This document shows, piece after piece, positions 16,849-25,981 of a stretch of DNA of 64,000 nt; position 1 is the first letter of the stretch; each line of letters opens with the position of its first letter. The notes beneath the pieces were generated by a model that had not been told where the DNA came from, did no database searches, and was given only the letters and a program-made list of their open reading frames with translations. This DNA is from Alsobacter sp045348435 (GTDB lineage: Bacteria > Pseudomonadota > Alphaproteobacteria > Rhizobiales > Beijerinckiaceae). A program made the translations under genes and the position numbers. Location: positions 1,364,001 to 1,428,000 of the forward strand of contig NZ_CP157484.1 in assembly GCF_045348435.1 (NCBI RefSeq), given 5' to 3'.

Positions 16849-18453
16849 TCAAGGCGCCGTGAATAAGCCAGCTGAGCCGACGCGGCTGTCCGCACCAATC
16901 GTTTTTTCGAGCGCCTCCCTGGCCTTCAAGGGCGATCGCTTACGGTCAAGCTGGTGCAGCGCCTGCTCCAGCTCGGACATCCGCCGGGGCGAACTGACGG
17001 CGACAATCTGGTCCGCACCGAAAGGCGCGCGGACCTGCAACTGCAGCCGGTGCTTGGGATCGTGTACGATCGGCGGATCCGACCCGATCGGGTAAAGCAG
17101 TTCAACGGTCCCGTCGCCGGCGACGTTGAACAGCACGAGCGCTTGGGACGCGACGTCGTCTATCTCAACCTCGACACGGCTCCCTTTGCGGTGCAGACGG
17201 TCGTCAGGTGCGATCCGCACCGCCAACGGCGACCCCGTTGCGCGTTGTTTCAGCCAGTGGAGAAGGGCGGCGCGCTCGATGATGCTCGGCAAGTCGTAGC
17301 GATCGACATTGCGGGCGATGACATCGCCCACCGAAAGCACGTCGTGAGTCGCCGGATCCCACACGAGATCCGGGTTTGCGCCGGGCTGCACCACCTTATG
17401 GGCTGACTGGATCGCCAAGCCGGCGAAACGCTCCGGGTCGCCATCAAGCGAAGCAATCAGGATTGGGTCGGCCTGCGTCCGAGCGCCGGCTCCCACCTTC
17501 GCGTCGGGGTCGGGCCGGTCGGAGCCCTGGCTTTTCGGCGGCCCGACAGCGTTCCCGCGCGTGATCACTCTGAAGGGCGCCGCGGCCGGCGCTTCGACCG
17601 CAACGATGCGTTGGCGCTGGTCGGAGAGCTGGTACGTTACACGCCGCGCGTATTCTAAGAGCTCCGTTCCGGTGATCGTCCCATCGCGGTCCAGGTCAGC
17701 CGCCCCTCTTATTCCGCGAGCGACTGCATAGCTCAAGGCTCCGCGCTGGCCCACGCCGGGGATGCGGACCTCCGGAGCCTTGGATTGCTTGTCGGCCGCC
17801 GCCAAGAATGTGGTGGACCTGAATTCAACAGGCGCCGTCCTGGCGTCGGCCTGGGTGGCCGCGGGCTGCAGATCGTCGGACCTCGCCGTGTAACTGACGC
17901 TGCGGTAGGCCATGGGGGCGCTGCGCGGGTCGACGTCGCGGGTCGTGGCCTCGCCGAAGCAAACATCGGCGATGAACACGACCTGCGCGCCTTTTTCTTC
18001 CCACCGCCGGATGTAGCCGTGAATCTCCCTTTCTAGGAGCTTCTCCCCGGAATCGACGCGATTCTTGACGTCAAATCCCCCCAACAGAAGCACCGCGTCC
18101 ATTCCATCCGGCTGCGATCCGAGGACATGTCCCGGCTCTTGGGCCCCATAACCCGACCAGGCGAGAAAGACAGTATCCCCAGCCTGGGTTCGGGTCACGA
18201 GGTCGTCGAGCGCCGCCATGATGGAGCGGCGGGTTGCGGCCGCATTGATAAGGACCCGCAAATCGCGGGCGCCGATCGAGCGGAGGCTGGCGTCGAGGTC
18301 GTGCGCGTCTGCGGCCGAGCCGGCCAGACGTGGAAAACCGCGGTAGGTATCCACGCCGATCAGCAAGCCGCGGATCTCGCGGGCCGACGCGCCGGATTGC
18401 CCGGCGGTCGCGACCAGGGCGGCGATCAACAGGCGAGTGAGCGCGATCTTCAT
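16849..18453 (-). CDS. Exported caspase-fold (peptidase C14) protein with EF-hand and His-to-Tyr substitution
   Basis: 534 residues. Signal peptide (RLLIAALVATAGQSGASA). Caspase p20-like core: IRGLLIGVDTYRGFPRLAGSAADA; the strand that normally ends SGHG reads WSGYG (Tyr102), while the nucleophile motif DVCFGE keeps Cys165. A textbook EF-hand loop follows, DLDRDGTITGTE (253-264), then a linker and a C-terminal DUF4384-like region (ALVLFNVAGDGTVELLYP). Calcium activation is known for metacaspases. Loss of the general-base His suggests a non-proteolytic scaffold or altered chemistry. ATG 18453 is chosen over an upstream TTG. Acts in the periplasm or outside, if exported. Confidence 0.8.
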   Translation of the reverse strand: MKIALTRLLIAALVATAGQSGASAREIRGLLIGVDTYRGFPRLAGSAADAHDLDASLRSIGARDLRVLINAAATRRSIMAALDDLVTRTQAGDTVFLAWSGYGAQEPGHVLGSQPDGMDAVLLLGGFDVKNRVDSGEKLLEREIHGYIRRWEEKGAQVVFIADVCFGEATTRDVDPRSAPMAYRSVSYTARSDDLQPAATQADARTAPVEFRSTTFLAAADKQSKAPEVRIPGVGQRGALSYAVARGIRGAADLDRDGTITGTELLEYARRVTYQLSDQRQRIVAVEAPAAAPFRVITRGNAVGPPKSQGSDRPDPDAKVGAGARTQADPILIASLDGDPERFAGLAIQSAHKVVQPGANPDLVWDPATHDVLSVGDVIARNVDRYDLPSIIERAALLHWLKQRATGSPLAVRIAPDDRLHRKGSRVEVEIDDVASQALVLFNVAGDGTVELLYPIGSDPPIVHDPKHRLQLQVRAPFGADQIVAVSSPRRMSELEQALHQLDRKRSPLKAREALEKTIGADSRVGSAGLFTAP

Positions 18454-18609
18454 CACGAGACGCAACGGCGGACGCCGCCTCCCTTGCGATGGCCCCGCCC
18501 GGCTGAGCGTCGCATGGCGGACCTCGCTCGGCTGGAATTCTACATCGCGCCTTACCCGCTTTAATGACGGCCATCACTCTCGGCCACCAAAGGCAAAGAA
18601 ATCGGAGCG

Positions 18610-18858
18610 ATGCGCCGACAACTCACCATCGCCGACGTGGCGCATGACATGCTCCAGTCCGGCGTCTCGTCCGCACTTCCGATCTGGACGGCGGCGCTCG
18701 CTGAATTGGTTGTTCGGCATACAGCAGAAACCACCCAAGCGACGGGCAGCTTCGAACCTATCTACGCCGCGGTGGGCGTCTTCTCGATGTTGCCCGCATT
18801 GAGGCCAAGGCCCGATTGGGGCCTCTTCCCTCGAAGTTCGGGATCGTCGATGACCTAA
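18610..18858 (+). CDS. Possible small protein of unknown function
   Basis: 82 codons beginning MRRQLTIADVAHDMLQSG. The first 60 residues have a plausible helical composition. GGAG lies too close to the ATG to be a normal ribosome-binding site. No homology recognised; it may be a gene fragment. Confidence 0.3.
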   Translation: MRRQLTIADVAHDMLQSGVSSALPIWTAALAELVVRHTAETTQATGSFEPIYAAVGVFSMLPALRPRPDWGLFPRSSGSSMT

Positions 18859-19589
18859 TCGCGCGCAAGACCATCCACATGACCGCGGCTTGTCGCAGTA
18901 ATGCGGCGGCGGGCGCCGCTCCCGACGCGGAAATCAGGCACCGCCCGCAGCATAACGCAACCTTTCGAAGCTGCAGCGGGAGAAGATTGGTGCAGACGCC
19001 CGAAGCCGCTCGGGGCGGCTCGCCGATGAGCCAAAGACGGGCTGTAAGGCGGACATCCAGTTCACCTCGGCGCTGAAAGCCAAAAGTTCTTCCAGGCGAT
19101 AAGCTGCCTTGACGGTCGCGGTCGGCGAGAAAAGGTGAGCGAGAGACTCGCGCAGGCCGCCTGCGCATACCCGGAGCGGCCGAGAGCCTCCAACAAACGC
19201 AGACGCTCGGTTTTGGCGCTGACAGCCGCCACATCTTTGGCCAGTTGGGTCTTGAACTGCCTGGTCGCGGCTAAAATAGAGGCTGCAGCCGCCGCATCCT
19301 CAATGCGCCCGGGAGCCGTCGGCGAGCGCCTCCTTCAGGGCCGAGCGGCTGGGTTGGCGTGCGGGCGTGCCGCACGCATGGCGGTCTCACTTCGTCTCTG
19401 AAGGTACCACCTCCTCCCTCTCTTCGGAGGCGCAGCCCTGACGGGCGCGACAGTGGTGCTTGGATGAACAAGGACGGCATCCACCGCGTTGACGCGAATA
19501 GGGTTGATCGGCGCACAACCTCCGCCGTTCGGCCTCGTGCAGGCCTGGCGCCCGGCGCGCCGGATGCCCAACCACGGCAGGAGGAGACG
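18859..19589. other. Gene-poor stretch upstream of the RTX gene
   Basis: Overlapping frames on both strands, none convincing. The last 100 bases probably carry the leader of the RTX gene, whose ribosome-binding site (AGGAGGAG) is at 19579-19586. Confidence 0.4.
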
Positions 19590-20561
19590 ATGGCGATCGC
19601 TTCGCAAGTCCATTTCCAGACCCTCGTTTACGCCACGAGCCTGCCAGAGGCTTTCGTCGGCGCGGGCGGCGCCGCGGCGGTCGACGCCGTCAGCTACGAA
19701 AACGCCCCGAGCAACGCCTCCATCGGCAGCTACGACATCGGCGTCGTCATCGACATGGCCAACTCAAATTCAAACACCGGATGGGCCAGCGCAGACAGCT
19801 ATGTCGGGGTCGAGGAGCTGATTGGCAGCCGCTTTACGGACGCGATCTATGGCGACGCGGCAGGCAACATCATTGATGGGGGCGGGTCGCCCGACTTTAT
19901 CTTTGGCCGGGAGGGCGACGATGTTTTGTTAGGCGGTGGCGGGTTCGACTTCGTGTGGGGCGACGCGGGCAACGACATCATCGATGGGCAGTGGCAGACC
20001 GACCAGTTGCATGGCGGCGACGGCGACGACCAGTTATGGGGCGGCACCAATTATATCGCTCACGTCTATCCTGGGACGAACTACGCCGACATTCTTTACG
20101 GCGACGCCGGCAACGACGAGTTGCATGGCGACGCCAGGCCGCCCGCTGCGGGACTGCGCACCGAATACGACCCCAAGCTGGATTTCATGGCCGGCGCTGA
20201 CGAACTGCACGGAGGACCTGGCAATGACAGGCTGAACGGCGACGGCGGGGACGACAAGCTCTGGGGCGACGCGGGCGCCGACAGCTTCATCTTCGACCCG
20301 TCTTACACGGTGCTTGATGCGACAGGCGCTCCGCTGCGGATCTCTCCCGGCAACGATGTGGTGTTCGATTTCAACGCCGGCGAGGGCGACACCCTCAACC
20401 TGAACGGTGAGATCTACACCACGTCAGACAATCCTGAGGGGTATCGGATCTTCATGCTGGAACCGGTCAATGGCGCGCTGCAAATCGCCGGCACCGTGAC
20501 CTTGTCGAACCTTCACAGCTTCAACGACGCCTGGGTGACCTCAGGCTACCACCTGGTCTGA
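19590..20561 (+). CDS. RTX-repeat calcium-binding protein
   Basis: 323 residues from an ATG with a near-perfect AGGAGGAG upstream; the frame is open to 19359, but the earlier starts lack such a site. Glycine-rich nonapeptide repeats occur in two blocks (about 83-175 and 205-235: DGGGSPDFIFG, GREGDDVLLGGGG, GDAGNDIIDG, GGPGNDRLNGDGGDDKLWG). These fold into calcium-binding beta-rolls outside the cell. A C-terminal block with FDFNAGEGDTLNLNG is typical of RTX proteins exported by type I secretion. No enzymatic domain seen, so a structural or matrix protein is likely. No exporter genes are nearby. Confidence 0.85.
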   Translation: MAIASQVHFQTLVYATSLPEAFVGAGGAAAVDAVSYENAPSNASIGSYDIGVVIDMANSNSNTGWASADSYVGVEELIGSRFTDAIYGDAAGNIIDGGGSPDFIFGREGDDVLLGGGGFDFVWGDAGNDIIDGQWQTDQLHGGDGDDQLWGGTNYIAHVYPGTNYADILYGDAGNDELHGDARPPAAGLRTEYDPKLDFMAGADELHGGPGNDRLNGDGGDDKLWGDAGADSFIFDPSYTVLDATGAPLRISPGNDVVFDFNAGEGDTLNLNGEIYTTSDNPEGYRIFMLEPVNGALQIAGTVTLSNLHSFNDAWVTSGYHLV

Positions 20562-20840
20562 GGTGGCGAAGGTGAGCGTGCTTGCACAGGTCCGCTGAGC
20601 TGGAAGGCTGGCGCCGTGCAGGAGGATCGCGCGGGTATGCCGGCGCAACCGGTGCTGGCGCTTATGCCCTCGTGATCGCAGCCCCCAGAGCGGATCGGTC
20701 CTGGTCCTCCGGGACATCGCGCACGGGTACCGACAAGGCATGCTGACGGGGAAGGTCAGATAGACGCTCCGGCGCGGACCGAGGGCCTCAGTCGAGTGGC
20801 CCCAGAATCTTCGGACAAGCTGGCCGCGGCGCAGGAAAAG

Positions 20841-21125
20841 TCAGCCCCAGCGAATCTGCTGGCCCCTGTTTTCCCGCGCGGCGGGCCATTTTAAGACGCG
20901 ACGCTTCTGGAGGGGGCGCATTTGCGCCATCGCCCGTGCCCGATCGGTCATGCGGTAAACGATTTTTCCTTCTGGACCGCGCTCGACGCGCTCGATCTCC
21001 AACAGATCGTTGGCCAGCAGCGTCATGACCTCAGGGTCCAATTCGGAGGGGCGCTTGAGCGGCAGTTCGATTCTTCCATCGCCACAAGCCTTATCAGCCA
21101 TTTTCTTCAAGTATGCCAAAAGCAT
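20841..21125 (-). CDS. Small uncharacterised protein
   Basis: 94 residues from the ATG at 21125 (GGGGAT about six bases upstream). The sequence MLLAYLKKMADKACGDGRIE...DPEVMTLLANDLLEIERVERGPEGKIVYRMTDRAR looks like a small winged-helix-type fold, with a beta-hairpin (VERGPEGKIVYRMT) after two helices. This is only a visual impression. Basic tail. Stand-alone gene. Confidence 0.5.
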   Translation of the reverse strand: MLLAYLKKMADKACGDGRIELPLKRPSELDPEVMTLLANDLLEIERVERGPEGKIVYRMTDRARAMAQMRPLQKRRVLKWPAARENRGQQIRWG

Positions 21126-21457
21126 CGTTTCATCCCCAACAAGTTGTTTTTGTTTGCCCTCCGGACCTATCACGAAAAGTAGATGCGGTCGTCCCCTGAC
21201 CGCTATGCAGTTTCCTTACGTCAATCGGGCTAGGCCACGGCCGAACCTAAGCGTCAGCGTATGATTGGGCGAAATGACTGACAAGCTTAGCCGCTTGGCT
21301 CTCGCGATCTGCGTAGCCAGGCGAGTCTCATTCCCAGCGGCGTTGGTGGTGAGAGAGCCAGCTGAGCGGCCTAATCCGTGACGCCTAGAACTGGCGGCGG
21401 AACACGTCCAAAGGGCCGGAGTTGATGGGCTGCGAAGTCAGAACACCTCAAACTAGA
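21126..21457. other. Intergenic region ending in an orphan terminator; candidate small RNA
   Basis: No coding frame supported on either strand. A plus-strand hairpin with T-run at 21458-21495 ends the stretch, though no plus-strand gene precedes it for about 900 bases, so an untranslated RNA could be encoded here. No promoter could be identified with confidence. Confidence 0.3.
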
Positions 21458-21495
21458 GCCCTGTCGCGGATCGCATCCCCGCGCAGGGCCTTTTT
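21458..21495 (+). terminator. Orphan rho-independent terminator
   Basis: GCCCTG...CAGGGC outer stem with an inner CGCGG/CCGCG stem, followed by CTTTTT. No plus-strand gene upstream. Confidence 0.6.
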
Positions 21496-21616
21496 GTTAG
21501 CGCGGTCACCAGCGCAATTGCCTTCGCTGGTCGACGCCACATTTCAGTAGCTCTACCTGAAGCGGGTGTGGATGTCTGAACGCTCCGAGGGGGGACGCCG
21601 CTCAGGCGCAAGGCCG

Positions 21617-21654
21617 CCAAAAACAAAGGAACCGCCTCTGTTCGAGGCGGTTCC
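21617..21654 (-). terminator. Rho-independent terminator of the porin gene
   Basis: Perfect 11-bp stem GGAACCGCCTC / GAGGCGGTTCC with loop TGTTC. On the minus strand it is followed by TTTGTTTTT, 20 bases after the porin stop. Confidence 0.9.
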
Positions 21655-21673
21655 TGATCTCTCGTCGTGACGC

Positions 21674-22414
21674 TCAGAACTTGTAGTTCACGCCCACGCG
21701 GACCACACCGGCGTCGTTGTTCTTGCCCGAGCTGACCGTGACCGGCGCGCGCGCGGCGTTGTAGACGAGGATCCCGTCATTGTTGCCGCGATCGATGTTC
21801 ACGTAGAGGCCTTCGATCTTGGCCGTCCAGTTCGGAGTGAAGGCGTATTCGAGACCGCCGCCGATGGTCCAGCCGGCCTTGACGTTGTCGTTGTTGTTGA
21901 AGAACCCGCCGCCGCCGAATCCGGCGTAGGCGAGGCCGCCCGTCACGTAGAACAGGGCGCGGTCGAACGCGTAACCGATGCGGCCGCGCACCGTCCCGAA
22001 GATGTGGTTGGAGCTGCCGCGGCCCACGCCGTACGGGGTGCCGAACGCGTCATAGTAGACGACGCCGAAATCATTGTGGTTTCCGCCGAGATCGGCGTAG
22101 TCGATGTCGGCCTCAACGCCGGCCACGAAGGCGCCGAACTGCCAGTTGTAGCCGGCCTGCACGCCGCCGACGAACCCGGAGTTGTCGCCAGAGCTGAACG
22201 AGGTGGCGATGCCGGTGCGCGTGTCGAGGAAGGTCACGTCACGGCTGTTGGAGAAGGCTCCGCCGGCGTTCAAGCCGACATAAAAGCCGGTCCAGGTGAA
22301 CAGGGGAGCGTAGACGACCGGAGCGGGGGCTTCGTACTTGCGGCTGGGCAGGTCAGCCGCGAAAGCGCCCGACGCCGCCAGGACGCCGGCTAGTGCAAGA
22401 GGAAGAGATCGCAT
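21674..22414 (-). CDS. Outer-membrane beta-barrel protein, Omp25/Omp31 type
   Basis: 246 residues. Signal peptide MRSLPLALAGVLAASGAFAA, then the family hallmark FTWTGFYVGLNAGGAF, alternating amphipathic strands with GGVQAGYNWQFG, VRGRIGYAFDRALFYVTGGLAYA and WTIGGGLEYAFTPNWTAKIEGLYV, and a C-terminal VGVNYKF ending in Phe for BAM recognition. The conserved protein starts at ATG 22414. An eight-stranded barrel in the outer membrane. A strong terminator follows. A second, related gene at 50872-52686 is split by IS630. Confidence 0.92.
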   Translation of the reverse strand: MRSLPLALAGVLAASGAFAADLPSRKYEAPAPVVYAPLFTWTGFYVGLNAGGAFSNSRDVTFLDTRTGIATSFSSGDNSGFVGGVQAGYNWQFGAFVAGVEADIDYADLGGNHNDFGVVYYDAFGTPYGVGRGSSNHIFGTVRGRIGYAFDRALFYVTGGLAYAGFGGGGFFNNNDNVKAGWTIGGGLEYAFTPNWTAKIEGLYVNIDRGNNDGILVYNAARAPVTVSSGKNNDAGVVRVGVNYKF

Positions 22415-22588
22415 CACAGGGAACTCCGTTGTTGGGGACGAGTATTTGCTCCTATTCTCAGAACGTTGACTAGCGCAAAACGGCAACAGGTCGTCTCCTT
22501 CTGCGCTGCACAAGACGCTTCGCTTGCCAGCGCGAAAGCTTTGGGCGACAATCCGATTGTCTTCTTCGGCTTGAGCCCTGAGGAGGAT

Positions 22589-22627
22589 GTAAAACGGCCG
22601 CCGTTTCGCATCCGGCGGCCGTTTTTA
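22589..22627. terminator. Bidirectional hairpin terminator
   Basis: AAAACGGCCGCC / GGCGGCCGTTTT with an 11-base loop, carrying T-runs in both directions. On the minus strand it would end the relic at 22748. On the plus strand no gene is seen upstream (22415-22588), so a small RNA divergent from the porin is possible. Confidence 0.65.
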
Positions 22628-22747
22628 CATCTTCCGCTCATGGCCAGCTCTCGAAGGAGAGGCTTCGGAGCAGGCGGGCCAACCCAATCTAGGTTTGGGT
22701 TCAATTAGGGCTTGTCACAGAGCCCCACGCTGGCTCCGCCGGTAAGA

Positions 22748-23010
22748 TCATCGGCAACCGCTGACACCTCTGACTTGTGGTCTACGGGCGAGCCGGCATG
22801 GGGGAAGCCGGCTGATGCCGGCTGCTATGCGCCTCGCTTCGTCGCGGGTGAGGCTTCCAGCTTCAGGATCATTCCAATAGATCCATGCAATTTGGCGTCC
22901 CTCAGCGGAGATGATGACAAATGCCGTCGTGCGCTCCACCCAGGTGCGCTCGCCGGCGGCCAGGGCGTAGGGCGCCTGAGGACCATGAAGGGCTTTGAAG
23001 GGGCCTCAAG
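22748..23010 (-). pseudogene. Truncated copy of the PPW-type small repeat protein
   Basis: In-frame stretch GPFKALHGPQAPYALAAGERTW...TTAFVIISAEGRQIAWIYW...AGSLTRDEARRIAAGISRLP, the second half of the repeat protein encoded intact at 23095-23511. A TGA just upstream and no start show that the N-terminal half is missing. The tail after SRLP is unrelated. Confidence 0.6.
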
Positions 23011-23094
23011 CTCGACCGGAGTTCATGAGGTGTAGTTCAAGGTCGCTGCGCCAGGGCTGTGACCCGGATCCGCATTCCGCTGCCCGAGCCAGCT

Positions 23095-23511
23095 CTACGG
23101 TGGCCGTTCAACCCAATCGGGTAGTCGCGAGACCCCGGCCGCAAGGCGACGGGCCGCATCCCGGGTGAGGCTCCCTGCTTCAGTGTCGCCGAAATAGACC
23201 GCCGCGACACGAATTCCGCTGGCGTCGGTCACAGAGAACCACGTTCGCCGGTCCTCGACCTCGAAGGGGCCCTGAACGCCGGGTGGCAGCGTCGCCGATC
23301 CGATGCCGTGCATGGGATCTGGCAGGCTGGCGATCAGCTCGGCCATGGCCTTGGCTTGGTCCGGCGACATCATCACGCTGCCGGTGCTCCGATAGCCGGT
23401 GCTGTCCCCGTAACAGTACGCCAGCATGCAGCCGGTGGCGTCAGCGACGCGAAAACCCGCCGGCATCTGATGGGCAGTCCAGGGTGGTGGAAAGCGGCGG
23501 GGCGTTGCCAT
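23095..23511 (-). CDS. Small PPW-type repeat protein, intact copy
   Basis: 138 residues with two related halves: FPPPWTAHQMPAGFRVADATGCMLAYCYG...MSPDQAKAMAELIASLP and RRTWFSVTDASGIRVAAVYFGDTEAGSLTRDAARRLAAGVSRLP. Each half is a beta-sheet strip followed by a helix. The family is frequent in Hyphomicrobiales and unassigned. I use the ATG at 23511, which begins MATPRRFPPPW as in relatives, rather than earlier starts. Three broken relatives occur nearby (16186, 22748, 23804), which suggests repeated duplication and loss. Confidence 0.65.
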   Translation of the reverse strand: MATPRRFPPPWTAHQMPAGFRVADATGCMLAYCYGDSTGYRSTGSVMMSPDQAKAMAELIASLPDPMHGIGSATLPPGVQGPFEVEDRRTWFSVTDASGIRVAAVYFGDTEAGSLTRDAARRLAAGVSRLPDWVERPP

Positions 23512-23803
23512 ACGCGAAACGAAGCCTACCGGGGATTGTTGTCCTATTTGCGCCCGTATCGGGACGTTGTGGACGAGCCTCATGAGCGCACACCGTTTTC
23601 CAGAACCGTCCGGCCTCGCCAATGACAACGATCAACCCGTCCAAAGCCCGATAGAGCAAAGGGTTGGCCACTCCGCCGCATGTACAGCGGCAGCTCCGAC
23701 CGCCAGCCCTCCGTCTATAGATCCGCACCACGCCACCCCCTCCGGGAGGTCAAACAGCAGCGGAAGCGGGATGATCGCCGCTATCGGAAACTGACAAAGC
23801 AGC

Positions 23804-23842
23804 TCAGCCGAGTGTCCAGGGTGGCGTGAAGCGGCGGGTCAT
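23804..23842 (-). pseudogene. Twelve-codon remnant of a PPW-type small repeat protein
   Basis: MTRRFTPPWTLG then stop: only the N-terminal signature of the family remains. It overlaps the start of the plus-strand frame at 23841. Confidence 0.4.
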
Positions 23843-24056
23843 GGACTTCTGGGTCGAGGGGCGCCCCGCGTACGTGATGACGGACCTCATCAACCGCGGC
23901 CAGAACAAATCCATCGTCATGGTGATGTATCGCTTCGATCGCGAGCATGGCTTCAGCAGGGCTGTTTCTGCGCGCAACAGCGCGGTTCGTCTTCTCCTCG
24001 GTCTGGAGCCGGAAAGCGAGCCTCCGGCGCTGCGGGAACCTACCGACCGGTCTTAA
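23841..24056 (+). CDS. Possible small protein of unknown function
   Basis: 71 residues, MDFWVEGRPAYVMTDLINRG...VMYRFDREHGFSRAVSAR. Composition is protein-like, but the ribosome-binding site is weak and there is no recognised family. It converges with, and overlaps by 17 bases, the minus-strand gene at 24040. Confidence 0.4.
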   Translation: MDFWVEGRPAYVMTDLINRGQNKSIVMVMYRFDREHGFSRAVSARNSAVRLLLGLEPESEPPALREPTDRS

Positions 24057-24564
24057 TCACCGGTTCCGGATCGATCCTCATGAACGTTACGCCGACCTCG
24101 TCCAGCCCCAGGTCCGGCAACGCGCGCCTGAGTTCGGCAAAGGCATCTCGGCTCGCGTCCTCGATATCGCCCGCTGACTTCACCTGAATTGAAACCTCGC
24201 CAAGCGCGAGGCCTCCTTTTCGAAACACGGCCTTGAACATCATCGAGCCGCTCCGTTGCGCCAAGCGGACGCGGGACGCTGCGTCACCAAGCCAAACGGT
24301 CGCCGCTGTGATTGGCTCCTGACTCGGCGGATCATCGCGGTGGTTTGCCGTCCCCTTCGAGCGCGTCAGACAGCGCCTCAAGCTCTTCGCCAGCCGCGGG
24401 GAGATCGAGTAAGTCGGCTCGATCGCCTCTATCCGAGGGAGCGCCTCAGGGCACCTAGCCGATTGGTTCAGGAGCCGGTCGGCCTCGCGGATATGGATCG
24501 CCGCCTGGGCGAGGGTCGGCCAGCCGGGGATGACGGGGCGGTTGCAGTGAATGAGCCGCCCCAT
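24040..24564 (-). CDS. Uncharacterised protein, possibly two-part
   Basis: 174 residues from the ATG at 24564, with AGGGGG six bases upstream. The first 70 residues are helical (LAQAAIHIREADRLLNQSARC). The last 65, from MMFKAVFRKGGLALGEVSIQV, form a separate alpha/beta unit with its own potential start at 24234. The linker between them is hydrophilic. It could be one protein or two fused remnants. No family recognised. Confidence 0.5.
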   Translation of the reverse strand: MGRLIHCNRPVIPGWPTLAQAAIHIREADRLLNQSARCPEALPRIEAIEPTYSISPRLAKSLRRCLTRSKGTANHRDDPPSQEPITAATVWLGDAASRVRLAQRSGSMMFKAVFRKGGLALGEVSIQVKSAGDIEDASRDAFAELRRALPDLGLDEVGVTFMRIDPEPVIKTGR

Positions 24565-24774
24565 GCCAACCCCCTATCCTTAGGAGCATCGCCTATTGTC
24601 GATGTGGGTTCCAGGAAGCGCATTCTGGATCCCGTGCTGCGAGATGCGGCGCGAAGCCGCAGAACTCCTCAAGAGGATAAGGTCGGAGTTGGGCGTGTTT
24701 GTCGACCCGTGGCGCGGGCGACGCGCGTTCATCTGCGCAGCCTTGGGCCCGGAGCTCTGGCGATGATCACGACG

Positions 24775-25429
24775 TCAAAAGATTTGAGGGAGGACCGGCA
24801 CCTCAACCCTCTCTGCATCTCCGGCGGCGCTGAGCGGCGGGAAGAGCAACTGTGTTGCGACATGCCGTTGCGAAGGTGGCGTTGTGCGAAGGACGGCGTT
24901 GATGACGGAGAGGAGTTTGCACGCGACAGCGACGAGGACCGGTTCTGCGGCTTTGCCCCGACAGGGCGGCCATTTCGAGGGCTCGGCGGACATGCCGGCG
25001 GCCGCCGCTCTCGACGTTGAACGGCGAGGCCGGCGAGCGCGGCGATCTGCTTGGGAGGCGCGTGCGGCCGACCCCGGGCACGAACTGGAGGCGGCGTTCT
25101 TTCGGCCAAAAAGGACAGCTGCGCCGCTTAACCTGCGCTATGGCCCCGCCGAGTGGGGCGACATGGGCGCGCAGCTCCGCCGCGAAAGCCTCGTCTCGCT
25201 CCGCGGCGAGGTGCAACCTTTGCTGCGGGCGAATGGCGGCGAGGTGGTCGCGACGGCGCTGCCATGTGGTCGACTTATGGCGCCTCGGTTTGGCGGCGGG
25301 CGTCGAAGTCAGGGCGAGCCGCCGGCCCATCTCGGCCAGCATGCGCGCATCCACGGCGTCCGTCTTGGGCCGCCGGCCGATACGCGGGCGAAGTCCCGGG
25401 CCTGAAGCGCCTCTCGGCCCGCCTCCCAC
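24775..25429 (-). pseudogene. Degenerate IS110-family transposase
   Basis: Recognisable pieces in different frames: GRRPKTDAVDARMLAEMGRRLALT (RuvC-domain motif), LQFVPGVGRTR, PFNVESGGRRHVRRALEMAALS (the Tnp_IS116 motif), and in another frame VLVAVACKLLSVINAVLR near the C-terminus. Several frameshifts and a missing N-terminus. It belongs to a different IS110 subgroup from the intact copy at 10857. Confidence 0.7.
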
Positions 25430-25480
25430 AGCCCCTTCCGGCGCATGCAGAGTGTTGGGGGAGATCGGGGAGGGGAGCAG

Positions 25481-25720
25481 TTAGCGGCCCGCTTCTCGCT
25501 GGGCGAGGCAGTCGGGGTAGGGCGCAGCCGCTGGGCCACGGCCCGCGAGCGTCCCGCAGGCGAAGGACCGGAGCAAGCGAACGCCGATCGCGGCGAGAAC
25601 CAAGGCGTTTGCGGCCACGAATCCGCCCGCAATGATCCAGAGCGGTCCGCCCACGATTCCGCCAACGACCGCGCCGGCAAGCCCACCTAGGAGGGCGAAG
25701 ATCGCCAAAGCCCCAGCCAT
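25481..25720 (-). CDS. Small glycine-rich membrane protein
   Basis: 79 residues. Starts MAGALAIFALLGGLAGAVVGGIVGG, a glycine-zipper-like hydrophobic helix, then a second hydrophobic stretch (WIIAGGFVAANALVLAAIGVRLL). A GAGGTG ribosome-binding site stands four bases before the ATG at 25720. Two membrane helices in the inner membrane are predicted by eye. The hydrophilic tail overlaps IS110 debris. Function unknown. Confidence 0.55.
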   Translation of the reverse strand: MAGALAIFALLGGLAGAVVGGIVGGPLWIIAGGFVAANALVLAAIGVRLLRSFACGTLAGRGPAAAPYPDCLAQREAGR

Positions 25721-25981
25721 GATCACCTCGCGCTACAAGACGAATTTGTATGCCTTGATCTGCGTGTGGCAAGCGCGCTGATCACATGCGGCCCCATTTT
25801 CGCAGAAATTCGGCCGGCTCGCGGCCTGTTCCAGTCATCTGAACGGGCGAGGCGTTTCCAATTCGTTAACGCTGGGCGGCGCGCGCTGCGCGCGGTAACC
25901 CTTTCGCGCGCCGCCCCCCTACCGAAATCCATGTTCGCAATCGAACGCTGTCTTCTAGGCTTTGGGGTCGGGAGGACGCCG

